The translations under genes and the position numbers were made by a program. Below, in pieces: positions 46,151 to 55,253 of a stretch of 64,000 nucleotides of DNA (position 1 is the stretch's first letter; each line of letters begins with the position of its first letter). Source of the stretch: Hydractinia symbiolongicarpus. Its lineage: Eukaryota; Cnidaria; Hydrozoa; Anthoathecata; Hydractiniidae. The DNA lies in the NCBI RefSeq assembly GCF_029227915.1, contig NC_079878.1, positions 19,716,001 to 19,780,000 on the forward strand, in the 5' to 3' direction. Below the pieces are notes generated by a model. The model had not been told where the DNA came from. It searched no databases and was given only the letters and a program-made list of their open reading frames with translations.

Positions 46151-46191
46151 TTGTACTAAACTCTGATCAGTTTGATCAGAGTTTAGTACAA
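46151..46191. repeat. Perfect 19-bp hairpin
   Basis: TTGTACTAAACTCTGATCA, then GTT, then the exact inverse. It is a compact palindrome with a 3-base loop, 0.27 kb from the LTR element. No coding context. Confidence 0.9.
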
Positions 46192-46459
46192 CGCATATTT
46201 TTTAAAAAAAAATGACCCTGAAGGGGGTTACCGAAATTATGCCAAAAACATTTTAGCATAATTTCCTGATATTTTTTAAAAAAGAATCAAAAATATTTAT
46301 TGTTAAGAGTGATAAAATGAAGAAAAATCTTCTTTATCTTTTAGTGTTTTCAATAGTGTGCTCAAAGTTTAAAATTCCTTAAATATATCTAATCTGTATA
46401 ATAATTAAAGAGAGTTATGCAGAACGAATAAAAAATTGCATCCCTACATATAACATAGG

Positions 46460-46653
46460 TATTATAACTCCAGAAAGATGGGGAAAAACAGACAGACAGA
46501 AAATGTATATAACACTTCTTAGACCGCCATCTTTATAATAATCTCACATGTACAAATCTCATAAAGATATACGCGGAAAACACAAACACATGGTTTTAAA
46601 GTATAACCAATAGCATAGAACAAAATGTAAACATAAATGGCGGATATATAACA
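46460..46653 (-). repeat. 3' LTR
   Basis: 194 bp, identical to the other LTR. Ends TGTTAT...TATAATA on the coding strand. It contains ATTGG (inverted CCAAT), TATAAA and AAGATGGCGG. Confidence 0.95.
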
Positions 46654-46663
46654 ATCCTCCACC
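46654..46663 (-). other. Polypurine tract
   Basis: GGTGGAGGAT on the coding strand directly abuts the TGTT start of the 3' LTR, as needed for plus-strand priming. Confidence 0.7.
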
Positions 46664-46676
46664 AATAGTCCACAGT

Positions 46677-49600
46677 TTAAACGTATACAATGCGGTTCAA
46701 GTCATAGTCCTCGAAATGCTTTGGTAAACGGCGAGATCGTTCAGGTCGAGAATTGGTGTCCTTGTTCACATCTTCTGCAACGTCTTCAAACGGCTCAGAT
46801 GTCTCAGGAACAGGTAACTGGACCCTTGGCTCGATTTCAGTAACGGTTTCGTCAACTTCTGACGGTTCAAACTGTGGTAGCACAGCCAGAGGTGGGTCTG
46901 TCTCTACCATTGCTGAATCAGCTAATCTCTCGCCGGTTGCAGCTCGCATTTGATCGATGTGGCGTTGAACAATTTTCTCTCCCACTTCAACATCGTATGT
47001 CACAGGTCCTCTCTTTCTCGAAATGTTTCCTCTCACCCACCGTGGTCCTTGACCAAAATTTCTAATCAGTACCTCCTCTTGGTCTAGAAATTGCCGCAGC
47101 GGTTTCAATCGATGACTTCGATTCTCAGAATCCATCTGTTTCCCCTTGACTGTCTGTTTCAGATCTGGTTTAACGAAATGGAGGGCACTCCTTAATTGAC
47201 GATTGAACAGTAGTTCTGCAGGTGACCTGCCCGTGGTGGTGTGTGGTGTGATGCGGTACGTGAACAGCAAACGGCTTACTCTGGTCTCAATGGATTGACC
47301 ATTCGATTCTATCTTTTTAAGACTGTTTTTCACAGTTTGGACGGTTCTCTCTGCTTGTCCATTTGAAGCAGGATGGTATGGTGCAGAAAAAATGTGTCTG
47401 ATGTTATTTCGTTTCATAAATTGCTCAAATTCAGTGCTTGCGAAACACGGTCCATTATCACTAACACAAACTCCAGGCAGGCCATGCGTGGCAAAGATTT
47501 TGCGCAGTTGCTCAATAGTCGCAGTGGAGGTGGAGCTATTCATGACTATTACTTCCACCCATTTTGAAAAAGCATCAACAACTATCAAAAACATTTTGTT
47601 CAAAAACGGTCCCGCATAATCCATGTGGATCCGCTCCCAGGGTTGGCTTGGGTATTCCCAGGAATGTATTGGTGCTGCAGCTGGCATTTTTTGGTGGATT
47701 TCACAGGTTTTGCAATTTTTGACGGTTAACTCAATCTCAGAATCCATCTTTGGCCACCACACAAAACTTCTCGACAAACTTTTCATGCGAGTGATCCCTG
47801 GGTGAGACTGGTGAAGTTGTCCAAGCAGTTGTGGTCGTAACGAGCTTGGTATAATGACACGAGAACCCCACAGCAAGCATTGGTTGTCGATGCTGAGTTG
47901 ATCCTTCCTTGAAAAGTACGGTTGTAATTCTATTTCTCGGTTTACTTTCCAACCGTTGGATATCAAGTCCAACACTTTGCTCAGGACTGGGTCACGACTT
48001 GTATGTAGCTTAACATCAGCGGAGGTTAGTGGTGCCTGCACTAGGTCCATCATGTGAATTGCACTTTCATTGTTCGAGTAATCAGAACTGTCTGCTTGAA
48101 GTGGAAGGCGGCTTAGACAGTCAGCGTTGGCGTGATTGACACCTGGTTTGTACTCCAAGACGTAGCTATAAGCAGACAGCAGGAGGGCCCATCTCTGAAC
48201 ACGAGCAGCTGCAAGCGGTGGAATTGGTTTGTTTTGTCCGAATAGTCCCAAAAGAGGTTTGTGATCAGTTATAATTCTGAAAGACTGTCCATAAAGATAT
48301 TGATGAAGCTTTTTGACTGCGAATACTATGGCTAAACCCTCTTTCTCAATGTGGGCATAATTCCTCTCTGCTGGAGAAAGAGTCCGTGAAATATAACATA
48401 CGGGCTTCTCGGAACCATCATCCATTACATGGGCGAGAACAGCACCTATCCCATAAGGAGAGGCGTCACAGGACACAAGGATCGAACGTTGGGGGTCAAA
48501 ATGCGTCAGCAACGGTGCTTTATATAGTAGAGCTTTCGATTCGGTAAACGCTTTTTCTTGTTCGGTTTTCCAGTGAAAGGTTGTCCCCTTCCTCAGCAGA
48601 CGATGCAGTGGTTCAATCATTGCAGAAAGGTTTGGTAGATAACGATTATAATAGTTGAGCATTCCGAGATAAGCCTTTAACTGTGTAACATTCTCTGGAG
48701 GGGCTGCATTCCTTATAGCTTTGACCTTCTCTGGTGAAGGCGATATTCCTTCCTTGGTAATGTTGTAACCCAGATAAGTCACCTCTTCTGCTAGAAATAC
48801 GCATTTGACTTCCTTCAGTCGCAATCCAGAGCTTTCAATCACTTGCAGGACTGACGATAAATTTCTCAAATGTTCCTCATCATCCTTACCAGATATTAAA
48901 ATATCGTCTACTCGCACTTTGGTACGTGGTATATGGCGGAGTCGCCTATCCATTTCCCTCTGAAAAATGCCGGTGGCGGAATGTACTCCATACTGAAGTC
49001 TTGTGGGGCGGTACAAGCCACGGTGTGTGTTGATTGTGAGGTATTCTCTTGTTTCCTCGTCCAACTCCAATTGCTGGTATGCATGACTCAAATCCAGCTT
49101 TGTGAACTTTTCACCCCCTGACATTGAGGCGAAAAGATCTTCAGTTCGTGGAATTGGATAAGAGTCACAAGGTGCAGCCTGGTTTATTGTCTGTTTGTAA
49201 TCGCCGCATATTCTGATAGTACCGTCCTCTTTCTTTACCGGTACGATAGGGGCTGCCCATCTTGAATATTCAACTGGTTCATATATGCCATCTTGTACAA
49301 GTCTATCAAGTTCAGTGTCGATCCTGTCTTTTAAGGCATACGGGACTGGTCGTGCTTTGCAAAACTTTGGTGCGACAGAGGAGTCCACAGGAATATGGAC
49401 TCTAAAGTCCTTCAGCAATCCCATACTTTCCGTAAACACGGCGGCATGCTGTACTAATATTTGCTGTAGATTGGTATTGCTAGAATGCTTGACCTGGAAC
49501 AAACTGGGCCAATCTAACTTGATTACTTTTAGCCAATCTCGACCTAACAATGAAGGAGATTCCCCGGGTACGATAGTCAATGACAGTGTGTATTTCTGTT

Positions 49601-50300
49601 TTTGGTGTTCAACGTTTACAGCAGCTGATCCCAAGGGTGTTATGATTTCCCCTGTAAAAGTTTTTAACTTTAAGTTACTAGGCTGGATGGTCAACTCTGG
49701 AATGCATTTCCGTAATGTTTTTTCACTTATCACCGACATCGATGCACCGGTATCGACCTCCATCTTGATGGTTTTTCCTTCAATACTGACATTTACAAAA
49801 AGCGGTTCAACTCTGCTCCCTTCTAATTTATACAGGTTAAAGATATCGGACTGTTCAACAGTTTCGTTGTAAACATTTCCTTCATGTTCGGACTCCAGTT
49901 GGTTTATTGGTTTCCGGGGTGGTCTGGATTTCTCATCATTTCGTTTCTTTTGACGACATTTTTTAACGGTGTGTCCTTTTTTGTGGCAATAATAACATTC
50001 AGCATCCTTGAATGGACATGCCTCTGCTGTATGTTTTGTCCCTCCACATCGATAGCAATCCCTCCCTGGGTTGTCTCGGGCTCTCTCCAAAGCGTGGACA
50101 CTCTCTGAAATGTTGCCTGTCGCTTGATGTTGGAGAATGCTTTTGGAGTAGCTTGCTGCTGATTCCATAGAACATGCAATTCGTAGGGCTTTGGCTAAGG
50201 TGAGGTCTTTCTCACTCAGGAGCTTTTGTTGTATTTTTTCCTCCTTAATACCACAAACAAGTCTATCTCTTAACATGTCGTCCAGTGTTTCTCCATACTC
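46677..50300 (-). CDS. pol: gag-pol remainder: zinc knuckles, protease, RT, RNase H, integrase
   Basis: An open frame of 1,199 codons from the first ATG (50276); sense codons continue back to the stop at 50301-50303. In order: two CCHC knuckles (CYRCGGTKHTAEAC and CYYCHKKGHTVKKC, about 74-107); aspartic protease (VDTGASMSV, about 175). RT follows (about 300-480) with KLDLSHAYQQL and the catalytic VDD (RVDDILISG). RNase H (about 600-720) starts SCDASPYGIGAVLA. Integrase has an HHCC finger (LHQSHPG...CKTCEIHQ) and DDE residues (MDYAGPF, VSDNGPCFAS, NGQAERTVQTVK; about 830-1000). There is no chromodomain. These proteins copy the RNA into DNA and insert it. Integrity beyond the one stop upstream suggests recent insertion. 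Confidence 0.95.
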   Translation of the reverse strand, partial: EYGETLDDMLRDRLVCGIKEEKIQQKLLSEKDLTLAKALRIACSMESAASYSKSILQHQATGNISESVHALERARDNPGRDCYRCGGTKHTAEACPFKDAECYYCHKKGHTVKKCRQKKRNDEKSRPPRKPINQLESEHEGNVYNETVEQSDIFNLYKLEGSRVEPLFVNVSIEGKTIKMEVDTGASMSVISEKTLRKCIPELTIQPSNLKLKTFTGEIITPLGSAAVNVEHQKQKYTLSLTIVPGESPSLLGRDWLKVIKLDWPSLFQVKHSSNTNLQQILVQHAAVFTESMGLLKDFRVHIPVDSSVAPKFCKARPVPYALKDRIDTELDRLVQDGIYEPVEYSRWAAPIVPVKKEDGTIRICGDYKQTINQAAPCDSYPIPRTEDLFASMSGGEKFTKLDLSHAYQQLELDEETREYLTINTHRGLYRPTRLQYGVHSATGIFQREMDRRLRHIPRTKVRVDDILISGKDDEEHLRNLSSVLQVIESSGLRLKEVKCVFLAEEVTYLGYNITKEGISPSPEKVKAIRNAAPPENVTQLKAYLGMLNYYNRYLPNLSAMIEPLHRLLRKGTTFHWKTEQEKAFTESKALLYKAPLLTHFDPQRSILVSCDASPYGIGAVLAHVMDDGSEKPVCYISRTLSPAERNYAHIEKEGLAIVFAVKKLHQYLYGQSFRIITDHKPLLGLFGQNKPIPPLAAARVQRWALLLSAYSYVLEYKPGVNHANADCLSRLPLQADSSDYSNNESAIHMMDLVQAPLTSADVKLHTSRDPVLSKVLDLISNGWKVNREIELQPYFSRKDQLSIDNQCLLWGSRVIIPSSLRPQLLGQLHQSHPGITRMKSLSRSFVWWPKMDSEIELTVKNCKTCEIHQKMPAAAPIHSWEYPSQPWERIHMDYAGPFLNKMFLIVVDAFSKWVEVIVMNSSTSTATIEQLRKIFATHGLPGVCVSDNGPCFASTEFEQFMKRNNIRHIFSAPYHPASNGQAERTVQTVKNSLKKIESNGQSIETRVSRLLFTYRITPHTTTGRSPAELLFNRQLRSALHFVKPDLKQTVKGKQMDSENRSHRLKPLRQFLDQEEVLIRNFGQGPRWVRGNISRKRGPVTYDVEVGEKIVQRHIDQMRAATGERLADSAMVETDPPLAVLPQFEPSEVDETVTEIEPRVQLPVPETSEPFEDVAEDVNKDTNSRPERSRRLPKHFEDYDLNRIVYV

Positions 50301-50651
50301 TCAATGTTCACTGAGTCGACGCAAAACTGCCAAGTACTGGGAAATTGTTTCAGAAGGTTGCCTATCACGAGTGTTGAATCTGAATCTCTCAGCTATCGAA
50401 TTGGGAGTGGGATATAAATGATCTTTCATTAATTGTACTAGCTGGTCATAAGATTTGGAAGCAGGATCGTTATTTGACAAACCTCTCAACAGCTGGTAGG
50501 CTTTGGCTCCACATGAGCTCAGCAGGATTGCTCTCTTCTTGGTGGCATCTGCAATGTCATTTGCTATGTAGAACTGATTCACTCTCTCGATGTAATTGTT
50601 CCAGAGTTCCGTTGCCGGATCAAACTCTCCAATTTTTCCGTAGGTAGCCAT
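50301..50651 (-). CDS. gag: gag N-terminal part of the LTR element, ended by an in-frame stop
   Basis: MATYGKIGEFDPATELWNNY opens 27 bases inside the LTR edge. The product is 116 residues with capsid-like LYPTPNSIAERFRFNTRDRQ and YLAVLRRLSEH, then TGA. The frame is the same as the downstream gag-pol ORF. The stop is therefore a break within one original frame rather than a programmed frameshift. It is the only break seen in the coding region. Confidence 0.85.
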   Translation of the reverse strand: MATYGKIGEFDPATELWNNYIERVNQFYIANDIADATKKRAILLSSCGAKAYQLLRGLSNNDPASKSYDQLVQLMKDHLYPTPNSIAERFRFNTRDRQPSETISQYLAVLRRLSEH

Positions 50652-50662
50652 TTCGGTAATAT

Positions 50663-50675
50663 ATCCTCGTCGCCA
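50663..50675 (-). other. Primer-binding site, tRNA-Ser(GCT) type
   Basis: TGGCGACGAGGAT on the coding strand pairs with the CCA end and acceptor stem of animal tRNA-Ser(GCT), whose 3' end is ATCCTCGTCGCCA. It starts two bases inside the LTR. Confidence 0.85.
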
Positions 50676-50677
50676 CT

Positions 50678-50871
50678 TATTATAACTCCAGAAAGATGGG
50701 GAAAAACAGACAGACAGAAAATGTATATAACACTTCTTAGACCGCCATCTTTATAATAATCTCACATGTACAAATCTCATAAAGATATACGCGGAAAACA
50801 CAAACACATGGTTTTAAAGTATAACCAATAGCATAGAACAAAATGTAAACATAAATGGCGGATATATAACA
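50678..50871 (-). repeat. 5' LTR
   Basis: Identical to the 3' LTR. On the coding strand, TATAAAGATGGCGG combines a TATA box with a YY1-like AAGATGGCGG, and ATTGGTTA upstream may be a CCAAT box. This is the likely promoter of the element, directed leftward. Confidence 0.9.
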
Positions 50872-50876
50872 ATAGG

Positions 50877-51696
50877 AAATATTTACACTTAAATAATTTA
50901 TAAAAACATATTATTTATCATCTATACCTTTTTAATTTATTTCTTTATTTTTTTCGTTTTTATCCTGTTATGTTATGTTATCCTGTTGTCTGTTTAACAA
51001 TAACTAGACCCAAAGTTCTGCGAAAACACTTTTCCTTTAATTTTAGATAAAATATTCATGAGTTATTAATTATTCATAACTTTTAAGTGGGTGTAACCAT
51101 GATTCTTGCAGGTAAAAGCAAAGGTCTTTGATTTGCTTTTTCTTGAAATAAAATTTTCAGTCGTAACGGTATATATTTTTGTCGAACACTCCCCTCCATC
51201 TCGTCAAAATTGTACGAAAACAAGTTTGTTGCATCAATTATATCTTTGGCTACAAAACTTTGCTTTTTTTTACGCAGAAAGTGAGGAAATATCGAGTTAT
51301 TGATCTATCATGCTTAAAAATAGATAAATCTGTCATAAAACAGCTATTGTGACACAAAATATGCTATATTTTTGGAACCACGTGTTGTTTTGAGTAAAAA
51401 AAGCAAAGTTTTTTAGAGCTGAATAAGAGCTTTGCAATGATATTTTTTTCGACGAAAAAATGAACTGGAAGGGTGAATTTTGTATATAATTTTTTTTCAA
51501 CTTTTTCATTTTTTTTATGAAAATATTTTATCATCATTCTATAGAGGGGATATTTTAAATATACTGAGTATGTGTCTCAGGGGGTTACCGTATCCTTAAA
51601 GAATGATTCGCAAAACCTACTTAAGTCATAAATTATGTGATTGCAGATTGTGTATAACTTGTTTGATTTTACGATGTTGTATTTATAGGTTTAAAA
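50877..51696. other. Spacer between the retroelement and the dioxygenase gene
   Basis: AT-rich with no coding exon. TTTATAG at 51682-51688, just before the first ATG, looks like a splice acceptor. The next gene may have a 5' untranslated exon here, or receive a spliced leader if this is a hydrozoan. Confidence 0.35.
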
Positions 51697-54673
51697 ATGG
51701 TCTTAATATCTGCTACTAAATCTGAGCAAGAAGACAAATCATTCCCTTGGGAAAAAGTTACTTTTACGTTAAGCCCTTCTGGTGATTTTTATGTGGATGA
51801 TGACATGAGAAAAGCATGGTTGGATTATGGTTTTATTATTGTTAAGCAATTGTTTTCATCAGAAACAGTAAAATCTTTAGAGAAATGCGCAATGGACCCG
51901 AATGTTCATGTGAGTAATATGTTTAACCTTGCTATTTCAGAAGCTTACAATTCGGAATAAGTAATAATCTGAAATTTTGTGTGCACAAGAAAATTTCACC
52001 CACATAGTAAATGACTTATACCAAGATACCATTGAGCTTGGTTCCCATTGTTGTGTAAGTGTGGTTTAAGATTTTGAATAAGATTTTTATTTTAAACCAT
52101 AATATAGGTGTTTTTTTATGTCTTAAGGACTTTGGCATAGAACCTGTGTAAACAACAGGTAAAACACAACCAAAGATAAAACAATTTTGATTTTGTGGCT
52201 TAAATTTCAAAGGTGCAGACATATGTCGATAATTTTTCAAAAATTTGAGACATAAAACCATTTTATTTAATTTGAGAGAAATCAGAGTCGTGATTCAATG
52301 TTGAATTTTCTCCCAACCTGTTTTACAGCTACATAATAATTTAAACTAATTCTCACTTGCACTTTTGTTCAAACATTTATGTCATGCACATTTAAAAAAG
52401 TTAAACCTATCGAAATAAAGATGGCAGGATAAGGATCTATTTTTTTTTTACAAAAATTTAAAACACTTGTAAAATCTTTGACCATGTTATCACAATAGAT
52501 GAAGATTTTAAAATATGATAACTATCTGTCAGTTAGCTCTGTGTACTACATAAATGCTACTATTTTAGAGTGCGGAATTTATATATAGCAAGTATTTTAC
52601 AAAACGAGGAGAGTGTCTTCAATTCAACTTTCTTACTACTTATGGTACAGATAGACATTTAATTAAATGTATATGGTTTCACGTAAAGCCAATGTTCTCA
52701 TTAATAGAAAATTACGAAGAAAAAATAGGAGAATATTCATCTAATATGCGTCAAAGTAAGAAATGTGACCACTTTCTTATTTTAAAAATCACTAAGAATT
52801 GTGAAAGATTTAAAAACAACACTTGTTAATTGCACTTTTATCTTGTGATCTTTACTTCAAAAAACTATACTTATGTTTTTGCTGTTAAGAACTTCATTTT
52901 ATATATGTATACATAACTGGAAAATGCTTCTTCATTAGGAGCGCCTGCAACCACGCGTTGATGAAGAAGGTTACAAAGTCAATTTTGTACTTTGGAATAA
53001 CTGGGACAATGGGCTGTTTGGTGCTTGTTCAAGATGTGAGAAAGTAGTGAATCCTATGGAAGAATTTTTAGGTTTGTTACATATTTTCCGTTTCAAACTG
53101 TTAATGCAATTTCTATGGTAGTGTGTTTTTTCGGGCGTGTTCTTTTTGCCTCATGGAAACTAAACACATCAATCTGATTTTGGTCATTTTGTGTATTAGT
53201 TTCGTTTTTAAGAGCAACTGATTAACTCGTAAATTAATTCTTCAATTAATTAATTATTTAATTTTAGCCCTTATCCCTTGTGAAAAAATAGATTTGTCAC
53301 ATCAATCGAATTGTGTCATACAGTTTCAGTTTTCTCTTTTACAGATCAATTTTTCTCTAAAACAACATTAGTTGTAAAATTTCAAGTGTAAAAAATTATT
53401 TTTGATTTTTAGCTTTTGACTTGACCTTATTAAGAAATTTGAGAGACAATTCGATTAAAAAATAAAGAAAATATCTGTAAAATGGGAGTGGAACTGCCTG
53501 AAAGGGTGTGATAAGGCTTAACAATTTCCAGACTGTAATTTTGTCCAATCAGGACACTACTAGCATGTTTTAAAGAAATTAGCTTTTATCCACATATTCA
53601 AATAAGAGTTAATTTTATAGGTGGGGAAGTGTATCATTATCACACCAAACTTGTGTTAAAGCAGCCTTGTGGTGGAGGGGCATTTAACTGGCATCAAGAT
53701 TATGGCTATTGGTACAAAAATGGCTGCTTAAGTCCGGATTTAGCGACATTATGGTTGCCACTGGATAAAGTTAATTCAAAAAATGGTTGCTTAAAGGTTG
53801 AATGTTAAAAAAATTGTATCTATTTTTTGTTTATTTTTGTTATTTTGTGAAGTTTATTTTTCATGAACTTTTTTTCATAGATCATTCCTGGGTCACACAA
53901 GCTTGGACGAATTGACCACATAAACATAAACAATCAAGTTACTGCAGACCCAGAACGAGTTTTCCATATCTTGAATAAATATGGTTTTTTATATGTGGAA
54001 ATGGAGCCAGGAGATGGATTGTTTTTTCATTCCAATGTAATGCTTTTGTTGCTGGACGCAGAGACTGTGTCATACAGGGAGAGGATTGTTGCCAATTGGG
54101 CCATGACCTCAGTTTTAGTGAAATGTGTAATTTTAAATAAAAAAATGGTGTGAAAAAAAAATCTCTTGTAGTTATTTACACCATATTTATTAATATTAAT
54201 ATTTTCTTGATGTGGTATAGCTAAAATATTGACCACATCATTTAAGTTTATCAAGTTCACTAAATAGGTATGTCTTTAACACAGAAACACAGAAATTCTC
54301 TACTTAAATTCAAGCAACAATGGCCAATGATCAGACATTATTTGCAAAAGGTGTAAAAACAGCAAAATTACGTTACGTTTTAATACAATTTAGTTTAACC
54401 TATTTTTTTTTTGTTTTGTTCTTGCAGGTGCTACATTCAAGCGATCAAAATTGGAGTGAAGACAGACGCTGGGCTGTAATTTCATCATATAACCTACGAG
54501 CAAACGACCCAGTGTATAAGCACCACCATCCAAACTATTACTATCTTCAGAAAATTAAAAACTCTGAAATTGCTTCGTTCCATGGGAAGTTTGCCACTGA
54601 TTATAAATTTATGGTGGATAGTCAAGACAAGTCACTGCGAGAAGGTTATGGCCAAGAAGATCGTGTAAAATAA
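51697..54673 (+). CDS. Phytanoyl-CoA dioxygenase (PhyH) family protein, 5 exons, 307 residues
   Basis: Exons: 51697-51909, 52939-53071, 53621-53796, 53881-54036 and 54428-54673. All have GT/AG ends, and the phases close exactly on the TAA. The fold is the double-stranded beta-helix of Fe(II)/2-oxoglutarate oxygenases. The HxD pair is in FNWHQDYGYW (H140, D142), the distal His is in VLHSSDQNW (H229), and an Arg that can hold 2-oxoglutarate follows in SEDRRW (R240). IIPGSHKLGR and EMEPGDGLFFHSN are standard PhyH signatures. Length fits the family (about 290-340). It should hydroxylate a small substrate with O2 and 2-oxoglutarate. Neither the substrate nor peroxisomal targeting can be read: the C-terminus EDRVK is not a PTS1. 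Poly(A) signals AATAAA overlap the stop region and lie at about 54724. Confidence 0.9.
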
Positions 54674-55253
54674 ATATATGAGTTCAAAAGGTTTGAAAGA
54701 CTGGATCATATCTTTTTCGCCTTAATAAAACAATTTGAGGAGTGCAGAATATACTTTTTAAATTTTATAAGCAGTAGCTAATATTTCTAGAGAGTCTGTA
54801 AACACCAGTTCAAAAATTAATGTAAATCAGTTTTAGCAACTTCCATACTCTTCTATTTAGGAGCTGTAGTTTTATATTTAGCCAATTTTTTATAGTTGTC
54901 TTTTGTTTTGTTGTTTAATCTTTCTAAATATTGTTAAAAAAATATTATTTTTTTATAATTTTTAACATAAAATTTTACTTAGAAATAGAAACGTTAAATT
55001 GATGAAATCTTTTTTTACGTAGGCAATTTTTAAAATGATTTGTGTATATTTCTATATTTTGATAATTTACATAAATTAATTATCTGGTCTTTTTTAGTTG
55101 TGTCGATATAATTTTTTAGTGAATATATTATACCGATCCTTCTGAACACAACTAACAATCCTATTACACTACTACTCAAAAAGAAGGTTTATTGTGATAA
55201 ATTTTACGTACGGAAATATGCAAAGAATTCATCTTGTTTTTAAGATATAAAAA
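54674..55253. other. Intergenic spacer between dioxygenase and PRIM1
   Basis: About 580 bases, AT-rich, with the dioxygenase 3' end at left and the PRIM1 promoter and 5' UTR at right. No further gene seen. Confidence 0.4.

Larger units (their letters stand above)
46460..50871 (-). mobile_element. Young Ty3-type LTR retrotransposon (4.4 kb)
   Basis: Two 194-bp LTRs (46460-46653 and 50678-50871) are identical base for base. The 5-bp target duplication ATAGG is at 46455-46459 and 50872-50876. On the coding strand the LTR starts TGTTATATATCC. The primer-binding site is TGGCGACGAGGAT, two bases inside the 5' LTR, complementary to the 3' end of tRNA-Ser(GCT) including CCA. A GGTGGAGGAT purine tract touches the 3' LTR. 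The coding part is gag, zinc knuckles, protease, RT, RNase H and integrase in one frame, broken by a single TGA at 50301-50303. Domain order RT-RNase H-integrase gives Ty3 type. Sequence style and PBS suggest the Mag lineage. There is no envelope frame. Confidence 0.95.

Noticed and set aside
49285-49872. Plus-strand ORF of 195 codons
   Set aside because: Shadow of the gag-pol frame on the other strand.
46212-51592. GGGGGTTACCG at 46.22 and 51.58 kb as ends of a larger element around the LTR element
   Set aside because: The two copies are in the same orientation and the similarity does not extend beyond the motif.
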